In this document: positions 8,958 through 17,478 of the stretch, piece after piece
Numbering within the stretch: position 1 is the first letter of the stretch
Layout of the letters: each line of letters begins with the position of its first letter
NCBI GenBank assembly: GCA_017399555.1
Contig: JAFQBW010000035.1
Location: forward strand, 1 to 64,000
Direction of reading: 5' to 3'
From: Methanocorpusculum sp.
GTDB lineage: Archaea; Halobacteriota; Methanomicrobia; Methanomicrobiales; Methanocorpusculaceae
Length of the DNA: 64,000 bases
The notes under the pieces: generated by a model
Seen by the model: only the letters and a program-made list of their open reading frames with translations
What the model was told of the DNA's origin: nothing
The model's database searches: none
Program-made: the position numbers and the translations under genes

Positions 8958-9255
8958 GCCTTAGCCCTTTTTCCTTCCTCTCTCTGCATTCTTACTACCT
9001 CACAAAACAAATATAGATACATCTATGCTAAACGCCCGTATGCCCGCGACGCCTCAAGGGCATGCGGCTAAAGCCTTAGCCCTTTTTTCCTCCTCTCTCT
9101 GCATTCTTAATACCTCACAAAACAAATATAGATACATCTATGCCAAACACCCGTATGCCCGCGACGCCTCAAGGGCATGCGGCTAAAGCCTTAGCCCTTT
9201 TTTCCCTCTTCTCTCTGCATTCTTAATACCTCACAAAACAAATATAGATACATCT
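8958..9255 (+). repeat. Tandem promoter/start-codon duplication carrying two copies of the structured E element
   Basis: Three near-identical copies of the helicase promoter occur at a spacing of 115-116 bp. Each contains a pyrimidine-rich tract, the TATA-containing CAAATATAGATACATCTATG, and an ATG (9025, 9140, and the real start at 9256). Between copies 1/2 and 2/3 sit E elements with cores at 9035-9069 and 9150-9184. Each E has ATGCCC/GGGCAT and, alternatively, AAGGGC/GCCCTT stems. A degenerate E remnant precedes copy 1 (8936-8966). The duplicated ATGs run into E sequence and do not extend the helicase. Confidence 0.9.
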
Positions 9256-11271
9256 ATGCCGGACATATCAGACTACTTCCCCTATCAGGGATACCGCAAA
9301 AACCAGAAGGAGATGCTCGAAGCCGCCGCTTCAGCTGCTGCAAACAACAGTGTTCTCTTAGTTGACGCACCAACCGGAAGCGGAAAATCCAGTGTAGTCT
9401 CGGCTCTTCTTGCAAAAGCCGCCGGCAAAAAAATCATCATCGCCGTTCGCACCATCTCCCAGCTCCAGATTTTCATCCGCGAACTGGACATGATTCGCAT
9501 AAAAAAACAGCGGGACTTAAAGTTCACCTACTTAATCGGCAAAGGAAACATGTGTCCTCTGGGAGGATACGGTGATATTTACCGGAAATGCGAAGGCGTA
9601 AAAGCATTTACCACCTCCCTTATGCAGCAGCGGGCAGAACGCGGCTCCTATGACCCTTCAAAGGACAAAGTCATCCTTGACCAGATTCACCGGCAGGACA
9701 AAGACCACCCGCTGATTTGCCCCTACTTTGTTAACAGCCGTGTATTTGTCCCCTCGGAAGAAGGAGGACGCCGCATGGTGCCGTCTCCGGACATCCGCAA
9801 AAAATCCGAGACCGCACAGAAAAAAGTCGTCACCCCGGCAGACCTGCACAGCTTTGCCGGACGCTGCTGCCCATACGATTTGATGCTCTCAGCAGCCAAA
9901 GGGGCTGATGTTCTCATCTGCAACTACTACCACCTCTTCAATGATGATATCCGTGAACAGCTTTACGTAAACCTCGGATGCGAAGAGGAGAATGTTATCC
10001 TTCTGCTTGACGAGGCGCACAACTTAGGCGATGTGGTGCAGACGATTGAAAGCATCCGCATCCGTGAGTCAGATATTGAAGCGGCGGCCTCGGAACTTTC
10101 AGGTCTGCGGGAAAAAGTCCGGGGAAGCGATGCAATACGCCACATTCTCCCGCGTATTGCCCAGTTCATGGACGGGCTGCGCCGCTCAACCGAGGTCGAG
10201 GACTGGTTCGACCCTGATATCTTTAACCGGATTATCATCCGCGGCTCGCTCTACAGCAAGCCTGAGGAGATGATGGAGGATGTAATCGCCATTAAGGAAG
10301 CAGTCCGCAACATGAGTATCGAAAAAGGCGACTTCCGCGAGACAGCAATCGAAAAACTCTGCGAGTTCTTAATCCGCCTGTACCGCTCCTCCACCAACCC
10401 GGCATTCCTGACCGTATATACCAAGGATGCGGAGGCGGTCACGCTTGAAGTCCGCAACATCGACCCGGCAGAACGTCTGCAGGAGTTAGCCTCGAAGCAC
10501 GCGGCTATGGTTCTCATCAGCGGTACGCTGTCTCCGGTTGATGCCTACCGCCGGTACTACTTCGGCGATATGCCGGTTGAGACCATCTCGCTTGCCAACT
10601 CCTTCCCGCAGGAAAACCGGATGGTGCTTGGAACCGCGGATATCACGACGGCATTTTCCAAACGCCAGAATGCGGAGAATACCAAAGCTATTGAAGAGTA
10701 CATCATGGCTTTTTCCCGTCTGCCGGGAAATGTTGCTGTGTATTTCCCGTCCTACCAGCTGCAGACACAGTTTGCCAATCTCTGCGCATCCCGCATCCGA
10801 AACAAGGTGGTATATATCGAGCCGCGCGAGTCTGCCGAGGCAAACGAGGCGTTAAAGGAGTTTGTAAGCCTTCCGTCGAAGCGGAAATCAGGTATCATGT
10901 TTGCTGTCTGCGGCGGCAAGTGGAGCGAGGGACTGGATTACCGCGGAGACCAGATGACCGCGGCTATGGTTATCGGTCTTCCGCTTGCTCCGTTTACGCC
11001 GGTCCGGCGCATGGTAAACAGCTACTTCAAACGCAAGTTCGGCGAGCAGGGAGAGTTTATCGCATACACACTTCCAGCAATCAATAAGTCTATGCAGGCG
11101 TTAGGACGTGTTCTGCGAACCGAAACCGACCGCGGGGTGCTGATTTTAGGCGATCAGCGGTTCTTAAGTCCGGAGATTTTTGCCGGTGTTTCTCCCTGGA
11201 TGCAGAAGGAGATGAAGCGCTGTACTGTTTCTGAAGTGAGAGCACTGCTTTCCACCTGGGATGCAAAATGA
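9256..11271 (+). CDS. XPD/Rad3-family DNA helicase with Fe-S domain
   Basis: A 671-residue superfamily 2 helicase of the XPD/DinG group. Walker A is DAPTGSGKSS (37-46) and Walker B is DEAH (252-255). Between them lie four separated cysteine positions (100, 112, 155 and 204/205) that fit the [4Fe-4S] cluster of XPD. C-terminal motifs include VLISGTLSP, the GKWSEGLDYRG segment and QALGRVLRTETDRG. It unwinds DNA 5' to 3', probably in repair. The gene overlaps ogt by 4 bp, so an excision or repair helicase is co-expressed with an alkyl-transfer repair protein. Its promoter is triplicated (see upstream repeat). Confidence 0.92.
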   Translation: MPDISDYFPYQGYRKNQKEMLEAAASAAANNSVLLVDAPTGSGKSSVVSALLAKAAGKKIIIAVRTISQLQIFIRELDMIRIKKQRDLKFTYLIGKGNMCPLGGYGDIYRKCEGVKAFTTSLMQQRAERGSYDPSKDKVILDQIHRQDKDHPLICPYFVNSRVFVPSEEGGRRMVPSPDIRKKSETAQKKVVTPADLHSFAGRCCPYDLMLSAAKGADVLICNYYHLFNDDIREQLYVNLGCEEENVILLLDEAHNLGDVVQTIESIRIRESDIEAAASELSGLREKVRGSDAIRHILPRIAQFMDGLRRSTEVEDWFDPDIFNRIIIRGSLYSKPEEMMEDVIAIKEAVRNMSIEKGDFRETAIEKLCEFLIRLYRSSTNPAFLTVYTKDAEAVTLEVRNIDPAERLQELASKHAAMVLISGTLSPVDAYRRYYFGDMPVETISLANSFPQENRMVLGTADITTAFSKRQNAENTKAIEEYIMAFSRLPGNVAVYFPSYQLQTQFANLCASRIRNKVVYIEPRESAEANEALKEFVSLPSKRKSGIMFAVCGGKWSEGLDYRGDQMTAAMVIGLPLAPFTPVRRMVNSYFKRKFGEQGEFIAYTLPAINKSMQALGRVLRTETDRGVLILGDQRFLSPEIFAGVSPWMQKEMKRCTVSEVRALLSTWDAK

Positions 11272-11720
11272 ACTCCGGTTCGTGCAGTTTCGGGCTCTGG
11301 AAGGTTGCGGTTGACTGGGAAGGTACGACAGTTCACCGGGTTCGGTTTCTGAAAACGGCAGATGCCGGGTCCGTCCCAGTGCAGTTTACGAAGTTTCTTG
11401 CCGGGAAAGGGACGTCCTTTTCCCCGCTGATATCTGCGGCAGTTGCCGGAGACAGTGTGTATGCAAGGATTTACCGTACAGTATCTTTGATTCCCTACGG
11501 AGAGACACGGACGTACGGGGAAATTGCAGAAGCTTCCGGAACGCATGCACGGGTTGTGGGAAATGCGATGGCAAGAAATCCGACGCCGCTGATTGTTCCC
11601 TGTCACCGGGTGGTCAGCGCAGATGGGCTTGGCGGTTTTTCTCCGGATATTGCAATTAAGAAGGAACTGCTCGCACTGGAAAAGAAGATTGTGAAGAAAA
11701 GAGCTATAGCACATTCGTAA
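11268..11720 (+). CDS. ogt: Methylated-DNA--protein-cysteine S-methyltransferase
   Basis: The 150-residue protein has the AGT/Ogt active site PCHR with the alkyl-acceptor Cys112, preceded by the helix-turn-helix stretch IPYGETRTYGEIAEASG and the Asn-containing GNAMARNPTPLIV. It removes alkyl groups from O6-alkylguanine in a suicide reaction. The start ATG overlaps the helicase stop (ATGA). The N-terminal domain is short, as is usual for archaeal forms. Confidence 0.95.
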   Translation: MNSGSCSFGLWKVAVDWEGTTVHRVRFLKTADAGSVPVQFTKFLAGKGTSFSPLISAAVAGDSVYARIYRTVSLIPYGETRTYGEIAEASGTHARVVGNAMARNPTPLIVPCHRVVSADGLGGFSPDIAIKKELLALEKKIVKKRAIAHS

Positions 11721-11751
11721 ATACGTCTAATAGTCTCATCATCCTATTTAG

Positions 11752-11895
11752 AAGATATTCCCACCGCGAGCCGCTCCGCGCTGAAGTCGCGGCTCCGCAC
11801 CCCTTACTTTCTGAAAATGCTTTTTTGAACTTTGTTTTTGAAATGGGGTGCGGGGCGGCGACTCCGGCGCGGAGCCGCCCGCGGTGGAATATCTT
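11752..11895. repeat. Palindromic MITE-like element with nested hairpins
   Basis: Two arms of about 51 bp (11752-11803 and 11845-11895) are imperfect inverted repeats around a 41-bp AT-rich loop. Both outer ends read (A)AGATATTC..CACCGCG inward. Each arm has its own inner hairpin: AGCCGC...GCGGCT in the left arm and GGCGGC...GCCGCC in the right arm, read in the same sense. The arms therefore differ while the pairing is kept. No ORF is inside. Confidence 0.85.
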
Positions 11896-12066
11896 AATTC
11901 CAAGAGAAGGAGATATGACTTACTTTGGAAATAGATGATAGGGAATACCCTCTATCTTTAATTCTTCCAAAATCAATTTTAAAGTATATATGACTCGGAT
12001 GGAACTGATGCAGATAAAAGTTCCCCCATCCCCATATTGAAATAGCAACCAAACCAATAACACAGT
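11896..12066. other. Leader region of the aldehyde dehydrogenase gene
   Basis: A TATA-like TTTTAAAGTATATATG (11978-11993) precedes the ATG by about 75 bp. Just right of the palindrome, GAGAAGGAGATATG opens a seven-codon mini-ORF ending in TGA. Nothing else is recognisable. Confidence 0.4.
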
Positions 12067-13428
12067 ATGATGCTTGATGTCTGCAATCCTGCAACCGGAG
12101 AACACCTTTCTTCCGTTGAGGTTTTCTCCGCCAATGATATTTCTGCCGCGGCAGAACGTGCCGCAGAGGCCGCGAAATCCTGGGAACACACAGCGCCCTC
12201 GGTTCGTGCGGTAAAACTTGTCAATGCGGCATCCCTTATCCGCGAACGCCAGGATGCGCTGTCTGCTCTTCTGACCAGAGAACAGGGAAAACCGCTTACC
12301 GAAGCCAGAAGCGAGATTCAGGGTGCAGCCCATGTTTTTGAATATTATGCCTCCGTCTGCGGCAGTATCAGAGGAGATGCGCAGAACCTGCCAAACTATG
12401 GATATCTGAATGTTGTCAGAAAGCCGGTTGGTATCTGTGCGGCCATTATCCCCTGGAATATGCCGGCAATTATCTTTGCCTGGAAAGCAGGAGCGGCTCT
12501 TGCCTGCGGAAATCCGGTTCTGGCAAAGCCTTCTGCAACTGCTCCGCTTACTGTGACCGCGATTGCCCATGCTCTGCATGAAGCTGGAATCCCAAAGGAC
12601 ATTCTGCAGATTGTAACTGGAAACGGGGATGAAACCGGCCGCGCCTTGGTGGAAGAGCCGCTTGTCCGGCATGTTTCGTTTACCGGCTCAACCGCGGCAG
12701 GCCGCGAGGTCGGAGCTTCTGCCGGCAGAAATCTGAAACGGGTTCATCTCGAACTTGGTGGAAATGATGCCTTTATCGTCACCAAATCCGCGGATGTAAA
12801 ACGTGCCGCCACCGCGGCTGTCCGTCACCGCTTCTATAACTGCGGACAGGTGTGTACGTCTGCAAAACGCATCCTGGTACACGAATCCCTGGAAGCAGAG
12901 TTCGTCTCTGCCGCAAAGGAACGGATTGAACAGCTCACCGTCGGCGACGGCATGCTTGGCAATAAGATGGGGCCGCTGAACAATGAAAACCAGCTTAGGG
13001 CTGTTTCTGATGCGGTTTTCAAAATCCTGAACAAGGAGGAAGGAACACTGGTTACCGGCGGAGAACGCATTGAAGGAAAAGGATACTTCTACCGCCCAAC
13101 GCTCCTCTGCGATGTAGCACCCGAAGCGGTGTCGGAAGAAATCTTCGGCCCGGTGATGTCTGTGATTCCATTCCGCACAGACGATGAAGCACTGGAAATC
13201 GCCAACAGCACCGAGTACGGTCTTGGCTCTTCTGTCTGGACTGAAAGCCTTGCTGCGGCACACAAATATGCAGACGAACTCAAAGCGGGGGTTGTGTGGG
13301 TCAATAAACACCTCATCTTACCGCCTGAGATGCCGTTCGGCGGTGTTGGAAACTCCGGATTCGGACGGGAAAATGGTATGGACTTTGTGTACGAATACAC
13401 CGAAGCAAAGAGTATTCTGTTTGGATAA
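12067..13428 (+). CDS. NAD(P)-dependent aldehyde dehydrogenase
   Basis: A 453-residue ALDH-superfamily enzyme. The cofactor segment is PWNMPAIIFAWKAGAALACGN, the catalytic base is in LELGGND (Glu229), the nucleophile in GQVCTSAKR (Cys263), and EEIFGPV follows. It resembles succinate-semialdehyde and lactaldehyde dehydrogenases, but the substrate cannot be assigned. It stands alone. A structured repeat and a second copy of its last 42 codons follow, differing almost only at silent sites, so the present 3' end may be a replacement. A second in-frame ATG directly follows the first. Confidence 0.92.
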   Translation: MMLDVCNPATGEHLSSVEVFSANDISAAAERAAEAAKSWEHTAPSVRAVKLVNAASLIRERQDALSALLTREQGKPLTEARSEIQGAAHVFEYYASVCGSIRGDAQNLPNYGYLNVVRKPVGICAAIIPWNMPAIIFAWKAGAALACGNPVLAKPSATAPLTVTAIAHALHEAGIPKDILQIVTGNGDETGRALVEEPLVRHVSFTGSTAAGREVGASAGRNLKRVHLELGGNDAFIVTKSADVKRAATAAVRHRFYNCGQVCTSAKRILVHESLEAEFVSAAKERIEQLTVGDGMLGNKMGPLNNENQLRAVSDAVFKILNKEEGTLVTGGERIEGKGYFYRPTLLCDVAPEAVSEEIFGPVMSVIPFRTDDEALEIANSTEYGLGSSVWTESLAAAHKYADELKAGVVWVNKHLILPPEMPFGGVGNSGFGRENGMDFVYEYTEAKSILFG

Positions 13429-13446
13429 AGAGAATACCCCACACTT

Positions 13447-13500
13447 TTGGGCTACTGCTCTGAGAGCAGTATGCCCAAATAGGCGTCGCGGGCATACGGG
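13447..13500 (-). repeat. Structured E element between duplicated aldehyde dehydrogenase gene ends
   Basis: Read on the minus strand it starts CCCGTATGCCCGCGACGCCT and folds as ATGCCC/GGGCAT or, alternatively, TTTGGGC/GCCCAAA. The second form encloses an inner hairpin ACTGCTC/GAGCAGT. It lies between two copies of the preceding gene's 3' end that are 203 bp apart. Confidence 0.85.
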
Positions 13501-13502
13501 CG

Positions 13503-13631
13503 GTGAATAAGAATCTGATTCTTCCTCCAGAGATGCCGTTTGGCGGGGTTGGAAACTCCGGATTCGGCAGAGAGAACGGCATGGACTTTGTGTACGAGTA
13601 CACGGAAGCAAAGAGCATCCTGTTTGGATAA
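13503..13631 (+). pseudogene. Detached duplicate of the aldehyde dehydrogenase C-terminus
   Basis: These 42 codons plus stop match the last 42 codons of the aldehyde dehydrogenase with one amino-acid change (VNKH to VNKN) but about 18 further silent codon differences. The copy has no promoter or N-terminal part. The shared stretch continues past the stop (AAAGAGAATAC). It is either the original gene end, displaced by an incoming E-linked segment, or a fragment imported from a relative. Confidence 0.85.
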
Positions 13632-13723
13632 AGAGAATACCTGCCTCTTTGGACAACTCTCCTCCTTTTTTCCTTCTATACAAACCTTCTTTCCCCTATC
13701 CTTAATACAGAATGCGACAAACA

Positions 13724-13734
13724 TAGTAGTACTA
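13724..13734. promoter_or_regulatory. Perfect palindrome upstream of pyrG
   Basis: TAGTAGTACTA is an 11-base perfect palindrome about 25 bp before the pyrG start, in the place where an archaeal repressor could block initiation. Function is inferred from position only. Confidence 0.3.
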
Positions 13735-13759
13735 TTCATTTCATGAAGGGGAAACACAA

Positions 13760-15343
13760 ATGAAATATGTCGTAGTTACCGGAGGAGTAATGAGCGGACT
13801 TGGAAAAGGCATTACTGCCGCATCCATCGGCCGCATCCTCATCAACAGAGGATACCACGTAACGAGCGTAAAAATCGACCCGTACCTCAACATCGACGCA
13901 GGACTCATGAACCCTGCCCAGCATGGTGAAGTATTCGTCTTAAAGGACGGCGGCGAGTCCGACCTTGATTTAGGAAACTACGAGCGTTTCTTAGACATCG
14001 AACTCACCTCCGACCACAACTTAACCACCGGAAAAATCTATCAGTCCGTCATCACCAAGGAACGCCACGGCGACTACCTGGGAGCCACTGTCCAGATTAT
14101 CCCGCACATCACCGACGAGATTAAGGACAGAATCAAGAGAGCAGCCGAGACCTGGACTGACAAAGAAGGCAACCACGCGGAAATCTGTATCGTTGAAGTG
14201 GGCGGCACCGTCGGCGATATCGAAAGCATGCCGTTCCTTGAAGCCGTGCGCCAGATGCACTGGGAGTACGGAAACGGCGACTTCGCCCTTGTCCATGTTA
14301 CCCTCCTGCCGGCTGACACCATGGGAGACTTAAAGACCAAACCAACCCAGCACTCGGTCAAAGCCCTGCGCGAGTTAGGTCTGGAAGCAGACATCATCGT
14401 CGGCAGAAGCTCCTACCCAATTTCCCCTTCCACCAAGAGAAAAATTGCCTCATTCTGTGATGTTGACGCAGCCTCGGTTATCAGCGCAAGAACTGCTCCT
14501 GATACCTACCTTGTCCCGCTCGAACTCGAGAAGGAAGGCATGGCAGACGTTCTCTTAAAACTCCTGCGCTTAGAGCCGGGAGAGGCAGACAACAGCTGGT
14601 ACTCGGTTGTTTCCCGTGAGTACACCAGCCGTGTTTCTGTCGGTATCATCACTAAGTACGGTGTTGAAGATGTCTATATCTCCATTAAAGAGGCATTAAA
14701 ACACGCCGGCCGCAAACTCTCGACCGAGGTCGATGTTCACTGGCTCGATGCCGAGCAGTACACCGAAGACGACCTGCGCGACCTTGACGGCATCCTCATT
14801 CCGGGCGGATTCGGCAACCGCGGTGTTGAAGGTATGATTAACGCCATCCGCTTTGCCCGCGAGAACAACAAACCGCTCTTTGGTATCTGCCTCGGATTCC
14901 AGCTTTGTGTTATCGAGTTCATGAGAAACGTTGTCGGATACAAGGACGCAACCAGCGAAGAGATGGGGGAGGGAACTCACGCCATTGCACTCCTTCCGGA
15001 GCAGGAAGGCGTCGAGGACTTAGGCGGCACCATGCGCCTTGGAGACTTCAAGGTCTCTATTGCAGAGGGCAGCCGCTTAGCAGAACTCTACGGTGCAACC
15101 GAAGTTACCGAGCGCCACCGCCACAGATACGAGGTTAACCCTGCCTACATCGATGAGATTGAGGCAAAGGGCATGAAGTTCGTCGGCAGAAACGGCCGCA
15201 GAATGGAGGCCTTAGAGCTCGACAACCACCCGTACTTTGTTGCAACCCAGTTCCACCCGGAGTTCCGCTCCAGACCAACCAGAACATCCGCACCGTTTGT
15301 CGGATTCGTTGCCGCATGCCGCGACAGCCAGAGGAAAGAGTAA
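13760..15343 (+). CDS. pyrG: CTP synthase
   Basis: A 527-residue enzyme converting UTP to CTP with glutamine and ATP. The N-terminal amidoligase domain starts [17 protein letters not shown] and contains the DPYLNIDAG and [22 protein letters not shown] blocks. The C-terminal class I glutaminase has GICLGFQL with the nucleophilic Cys and FHPEFRSRP with the His/Glu pair. Length is normal. guaA follows after one base, so two glutamine-dependent nucleotide synthases are co-transcribed. AAGGGGAAA before the ATG may be the ribosome site. Confidence 0.97.
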   Translation: MKYVVVTGGVMSGLGKGITAASIGRILINRGYHVTSVKIDPYLNIDAGLMNPAQHGEVFVLKDGGESDLDLGNYERFLDIELTSDHNLTTGKIYQSVITKERHGDYLGATVQIIPHITDEIKDRIKRAAETWTDKEGNHAEICIVEVGGTVGDIESMPFLEAVRQMHWEYGNGDFALVHVTLLPADTMGDLKTKPTQHSVKALRELGLEADIIVGRSSYPISPSTKRKIASFCDVDAASVISARTAPDTYLVPLELEKEGMADVLLKLLRLEPGEADNSWYSVVSREYTSRVSVGIITKYGVEDVYISIKEALKHAGRKLSTEVDVHWLDAEQYTEDDLRDLDGILIPGGFGNRGVEGMINAIRFARENNKPLFGICLGFQLCVIEFMRNVVGYKDATSEEMGEGTHAIALLPEQEGVEDLGGTMRLGDFKVSIAEGSRLAELYGATEVTERHRHRYEVNPAYIDEIEAKGMKFVGRNGRRMEALELDNHPYFVATQFHPEFRSRPTRTSAPFVGFVAACRDSQRKE

Positions 15344-15344
15344 G

Positions 15345-16871
15345 ATGGAGTCAATTCTTGTTCTTGATTTCGGCGGCCAGTACAATCAGTTAATTGCCCG
15401 CCGTGTCCGCGAAGCAAATGTCTTCTGCGAGGTAAAGCCGTGCACCGTCTCCCTTGACGAGATTAAAGCAGGAAACTACTCCGGTATCATCTTCACCGGA
15501 GGACCGGCAAGTGTGTATGCCGAAAACGCCCCGCACGTGGATGCCGGCATCTTTGAGCTTGGTATTCCGGTGCTTGGCATCTGCTACGGCGCACAGCTTA
15601 CCGCCTACACGCTCGGCGGAACGGTTACCTCCGCAGATACCCGCGAGTACGGCAGAACCGAGATTTCGGTCAAGCCGTCGAAGATTTTCGAGGGCGTTCC
15701 GGAGACCACCACCTGCTGGATGAGCCACACCGACAGAATCGCGGAGCTGCCGGCAGGCTTCTCTGTTATTGCAGAAAGCCCGGTCTGCCCGGTTGCCGCT
15801 ATGGAGAATCCGGAGAAGGGAATCTACTGCGTCCAGTTCCACCCGGAGGTTATGCACACGCCGGAAGGAACGAAGATGATTGCAAACTTCCTCTACAACG
15901 TCTGCGGATGCAAGGGCGAGTGGAAGATGTCCTCTTTCGTTGCAGATACGATTGCCGAGCTGAAGGCAAAGATTGGCGACAAGAAGGTTCTCTGTGCGTT
16001 ATCCGGCGGCGTTGACTCATCCGTTGCCGCAGTTCTCGTTCACAAGGCAGTTGGAAAACAGCTTACCTGTATCTTCGTTGACCACGGTCTGCTTCGCAAG
16101 AACGAAGGCGATGAGGTCGAAGAAGTCTTTAGAAAACAGTTCGACATCAACTTAATCCGCGTGGATGCAGAAGAGCGGTTCCTCTCCAAGCTTGCCGGTG
16201 TTACCGATCCGGAACGCAAGAGAAAGATTATCGGCGAGGAGTTCATCCGTGTCTTTGAGGAAGAAGCCAAAAAGATTGGTGCAGTTGACTTCCTTGTCCA
16301 GGGAACCATCTACCCGGATGTCATCGAGTCCGGCCCCGGAAATGCGGCCGTCATCAAGAGTCACCACAACGTAGGCGGTCTGCCGGATCATGTTGACTTC
16401 AAGGAGCTTGTTGAGCCGCTGCGGATTCTCTTTAAGGATGAGGTCCGCCGTGCGGGAACCGAGCTTGGCATTCCGGACTATTTGGTCTGGCGTCAGCCGT
16501 TCCCGGGACCGGGACTTGCCATTCGTGTTATCGGCGATTTAACGAAGGAGAAGCTTGACATCCTCCGTGATGCGGATGCAATCTTCCGCGAGGAGGTTGC
16601 CAATGCCGGTCTTGACCGTGCAATCAACCAGTACTTTGCCGCACTCACCAATATGAGAAGTGTTGGTGTGATGGGCGATGAGAGAACATATGACTATGCG
16701 GTGGCTCTGCGTGCTGTGGAGACGACGGACTTCATGACGGCAGACTGGGCACAGATTCCGTTCCCGGTTCTTGAGAAGATTTCGAGCCGTATTATCAATG
16801 AGGTCAGACACGTGAACCGTGTTCTCTACGATATTACAAGCAAGCCGCCGGCAACTATTGAGTACGAGTAA
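15345..16871 (+). CDS. guaA: GMP synthase (glutamine-hydrolysing), one-polypeptide form
   Basis: 508 residues with both halves in one chain: an N-terminal glutaminase with LGICYGAQL (nucleophile Cys) and FHPEV, then an ATP pyrophosphatase domain with the PP-loop SGGVDSS and a C-terminal dimerisation domain ending TIEYE. It amidates XMP to GMP. Many archaea encode the two halves separately, so the fused bacterial-like arrangement is worth noting. The start ATG 15345 follows the pyrG stop by one base. Earlier in-frame codons lie inside pyrG and were not used. Confidence 0.96.
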   Translation: MESILVLDFGGQYNQLIARRVREANVFCEVKPCTVSLDEIKAGNYSGIIFTGGPASVYAENAPHVDAGIFELGIPVLGICYGAQLTAYTLGGTVTSADTREYGRTEISVKPSKIFEGVPETTTCWMSHTDRIAELPAGFSVIAESPVCPVAAMENPEKGIYCVQFHPEVMHTPEGTKMIANFLYNVCGCKGEWKMSSFVADTIAELKAKIGDKKVLCALSGGVDSSVAAVLVHKAVGKQLTCIFVDHGLLRKNEGDEVEEVFRKQFDINLIRVDAEERFLSKLAGVTDPERKRKIIGEEFIRVFEEEAKKIGAVDFLVQGTIYPDVIESGPGNAAVIKSHHNVGGLPDHVDFKELVEPLRILFKDEVRRAGTELGIPDYLVWRQPFPGPGLAIRVIGDLTKEKLDILRDADAIFREEVANAGLDRAINQYFAALTNMRSVGVMGDERTYDYAVALRAVETTDFMTADWAQIPFPVLEKISSRIINEVRHVNRVLYDITSKPPATIEYE

Positions 16872-16873
16872 TC

Positions 16874-17059
16874 ATGCCGGTAGTTACTCTTGAAGTCTGC
16901 AATATGACAAAGGAACAGAAGGCGGAGACTGCCCGGGTGTTTACCGAGGAGCTTTCCCGCATCACTGGTCTTCCCAAGGAGGCTATTGTGGTTCTGTTCC
17001 ATGAACTGCCGTATGAGGATGTGGCATCCGGGGGCGTTCTGCTCTCGGACAGAAACTAA
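16874..17059 (+). CDS. 4-oxalocrotonate tautomerase-family protein
   Basis: A 61-residue protein starting MPVVTLEV, so Pro1 is free to act as the catalytic base once Met is removed, as in the 4-OT/DmpI family. A helix (KEQKAETARVFTEELSRITG) and a second strand follow, giving one beta-alpha-beta unit. These enzymes are small oligomeric keto-enol tautomerases. The physiological substrate in archaea is unknown. It starts two bases after guaA, so it belongs to the pyrG-guaA transcript. Confidence 0.85.
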   Translation: MPVVTLEVCNMTKEQKAETARVFTEELSRITGLPKEAIVVLFHELPYEDVASGGVLLSDRN

Positions 17060-17066
17060 TTTTTTC
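17060..17066 (+). terminator. T-run after the tautomerase gene
   Basis: A short T-run directly follows the stop codon and ends the pyrG-guaA-tautomerase unit before the separate kor promoter region. Confidence 0.45.
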
Positions 17067-17205
17067 TCATTTCGCGCGCTATATAACAGCGGCATCCCTT
17101 TTCTTTCAAAACCCTGTTCTACCGTGCCGGAAATCCGGCAAAAATCCCATTCAGTAAGGAATACTTTTAGGCATAATACATCACATAATATAAGCAGTAT
17201 TAATA

Positions 17206-17478
17206 ATGAAGCTCGTAATCAATGAACACCGCTGCAAGGGCTGCAATCTCTGTACAATGGTATGTCCTTACCGCATCTTCCAGGAAGGAAGCAAACCGGG
17301 AGCACGAGGATATGTCATCCCGGTTTTAGACCGTCCGGAACGGTGCACAAACTGCCGTCTTCAGAAGGTATACGGCAGACAGCTCTGCGGTATGTGCCAG
17401 ATGATCTGCCCTGACCAGGCAATCTCCTGGGTGGAAGAAAAACCCTTCGAACCAAAGAACGTGGAGATAGAATATTGA
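17206..17478 (+). CDS. korD: 2-oxoglutarate:ferredoxin oxidoreductase, delta (ferredoxin) subunit
   Basis: A 90-residue ferredoxin with two cluster motifs: CKGCNLCTMVCP near the N-terminus, and a second cysteine group (CTNC...CGMCQMICP). It passes electrons between the TPP enzyme and external ferredoxin. It is first in a tight operon, and its stop overlaps the TTG start of korA. In methanogens the complex normally runs reductively, making 2-oxoglutarate from succinyl-CoA and CO2 for glutamate synthesis. A promoter-like AATATAAGCAGTATTAAT lies just before the start. Confidence 0.93.
   Translation: MKLVINEHRCKGCNLCTMVCPYRIFQEGSKPGARGYVIPVLDRPERCTNCRLQKVYGRQLCGMCQMICPDQAISWVEEKPFEPKNVEIEY

Noticed and set aside
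9025-9186. Short ORF of about 53 codons starting at the first duplicated ATG
   Set aside because: It runs through the E element and the next promoter copy, and the two duplicated ATGs give different ends; the repeat explains it, not selection for protein.
8958-9255. CRISPR array
   Set aside because: Regular spacing but only two to three units, the whole 115-bp unit is repeated rather than a short repeat with unique spacers, and no cas gene is nearby.
13452-13757. Minus-strand frames across the duplicated gene end
   Set aside because: They are antisense to the duplicated dehydrogenase codons, which explains their similarity to each other.
15237-15344. Upstream extension of GuaA
   Set aside because: The extra 36 codons lie inside pyrG in another frame and GuaA homology begins at ATG 15345.
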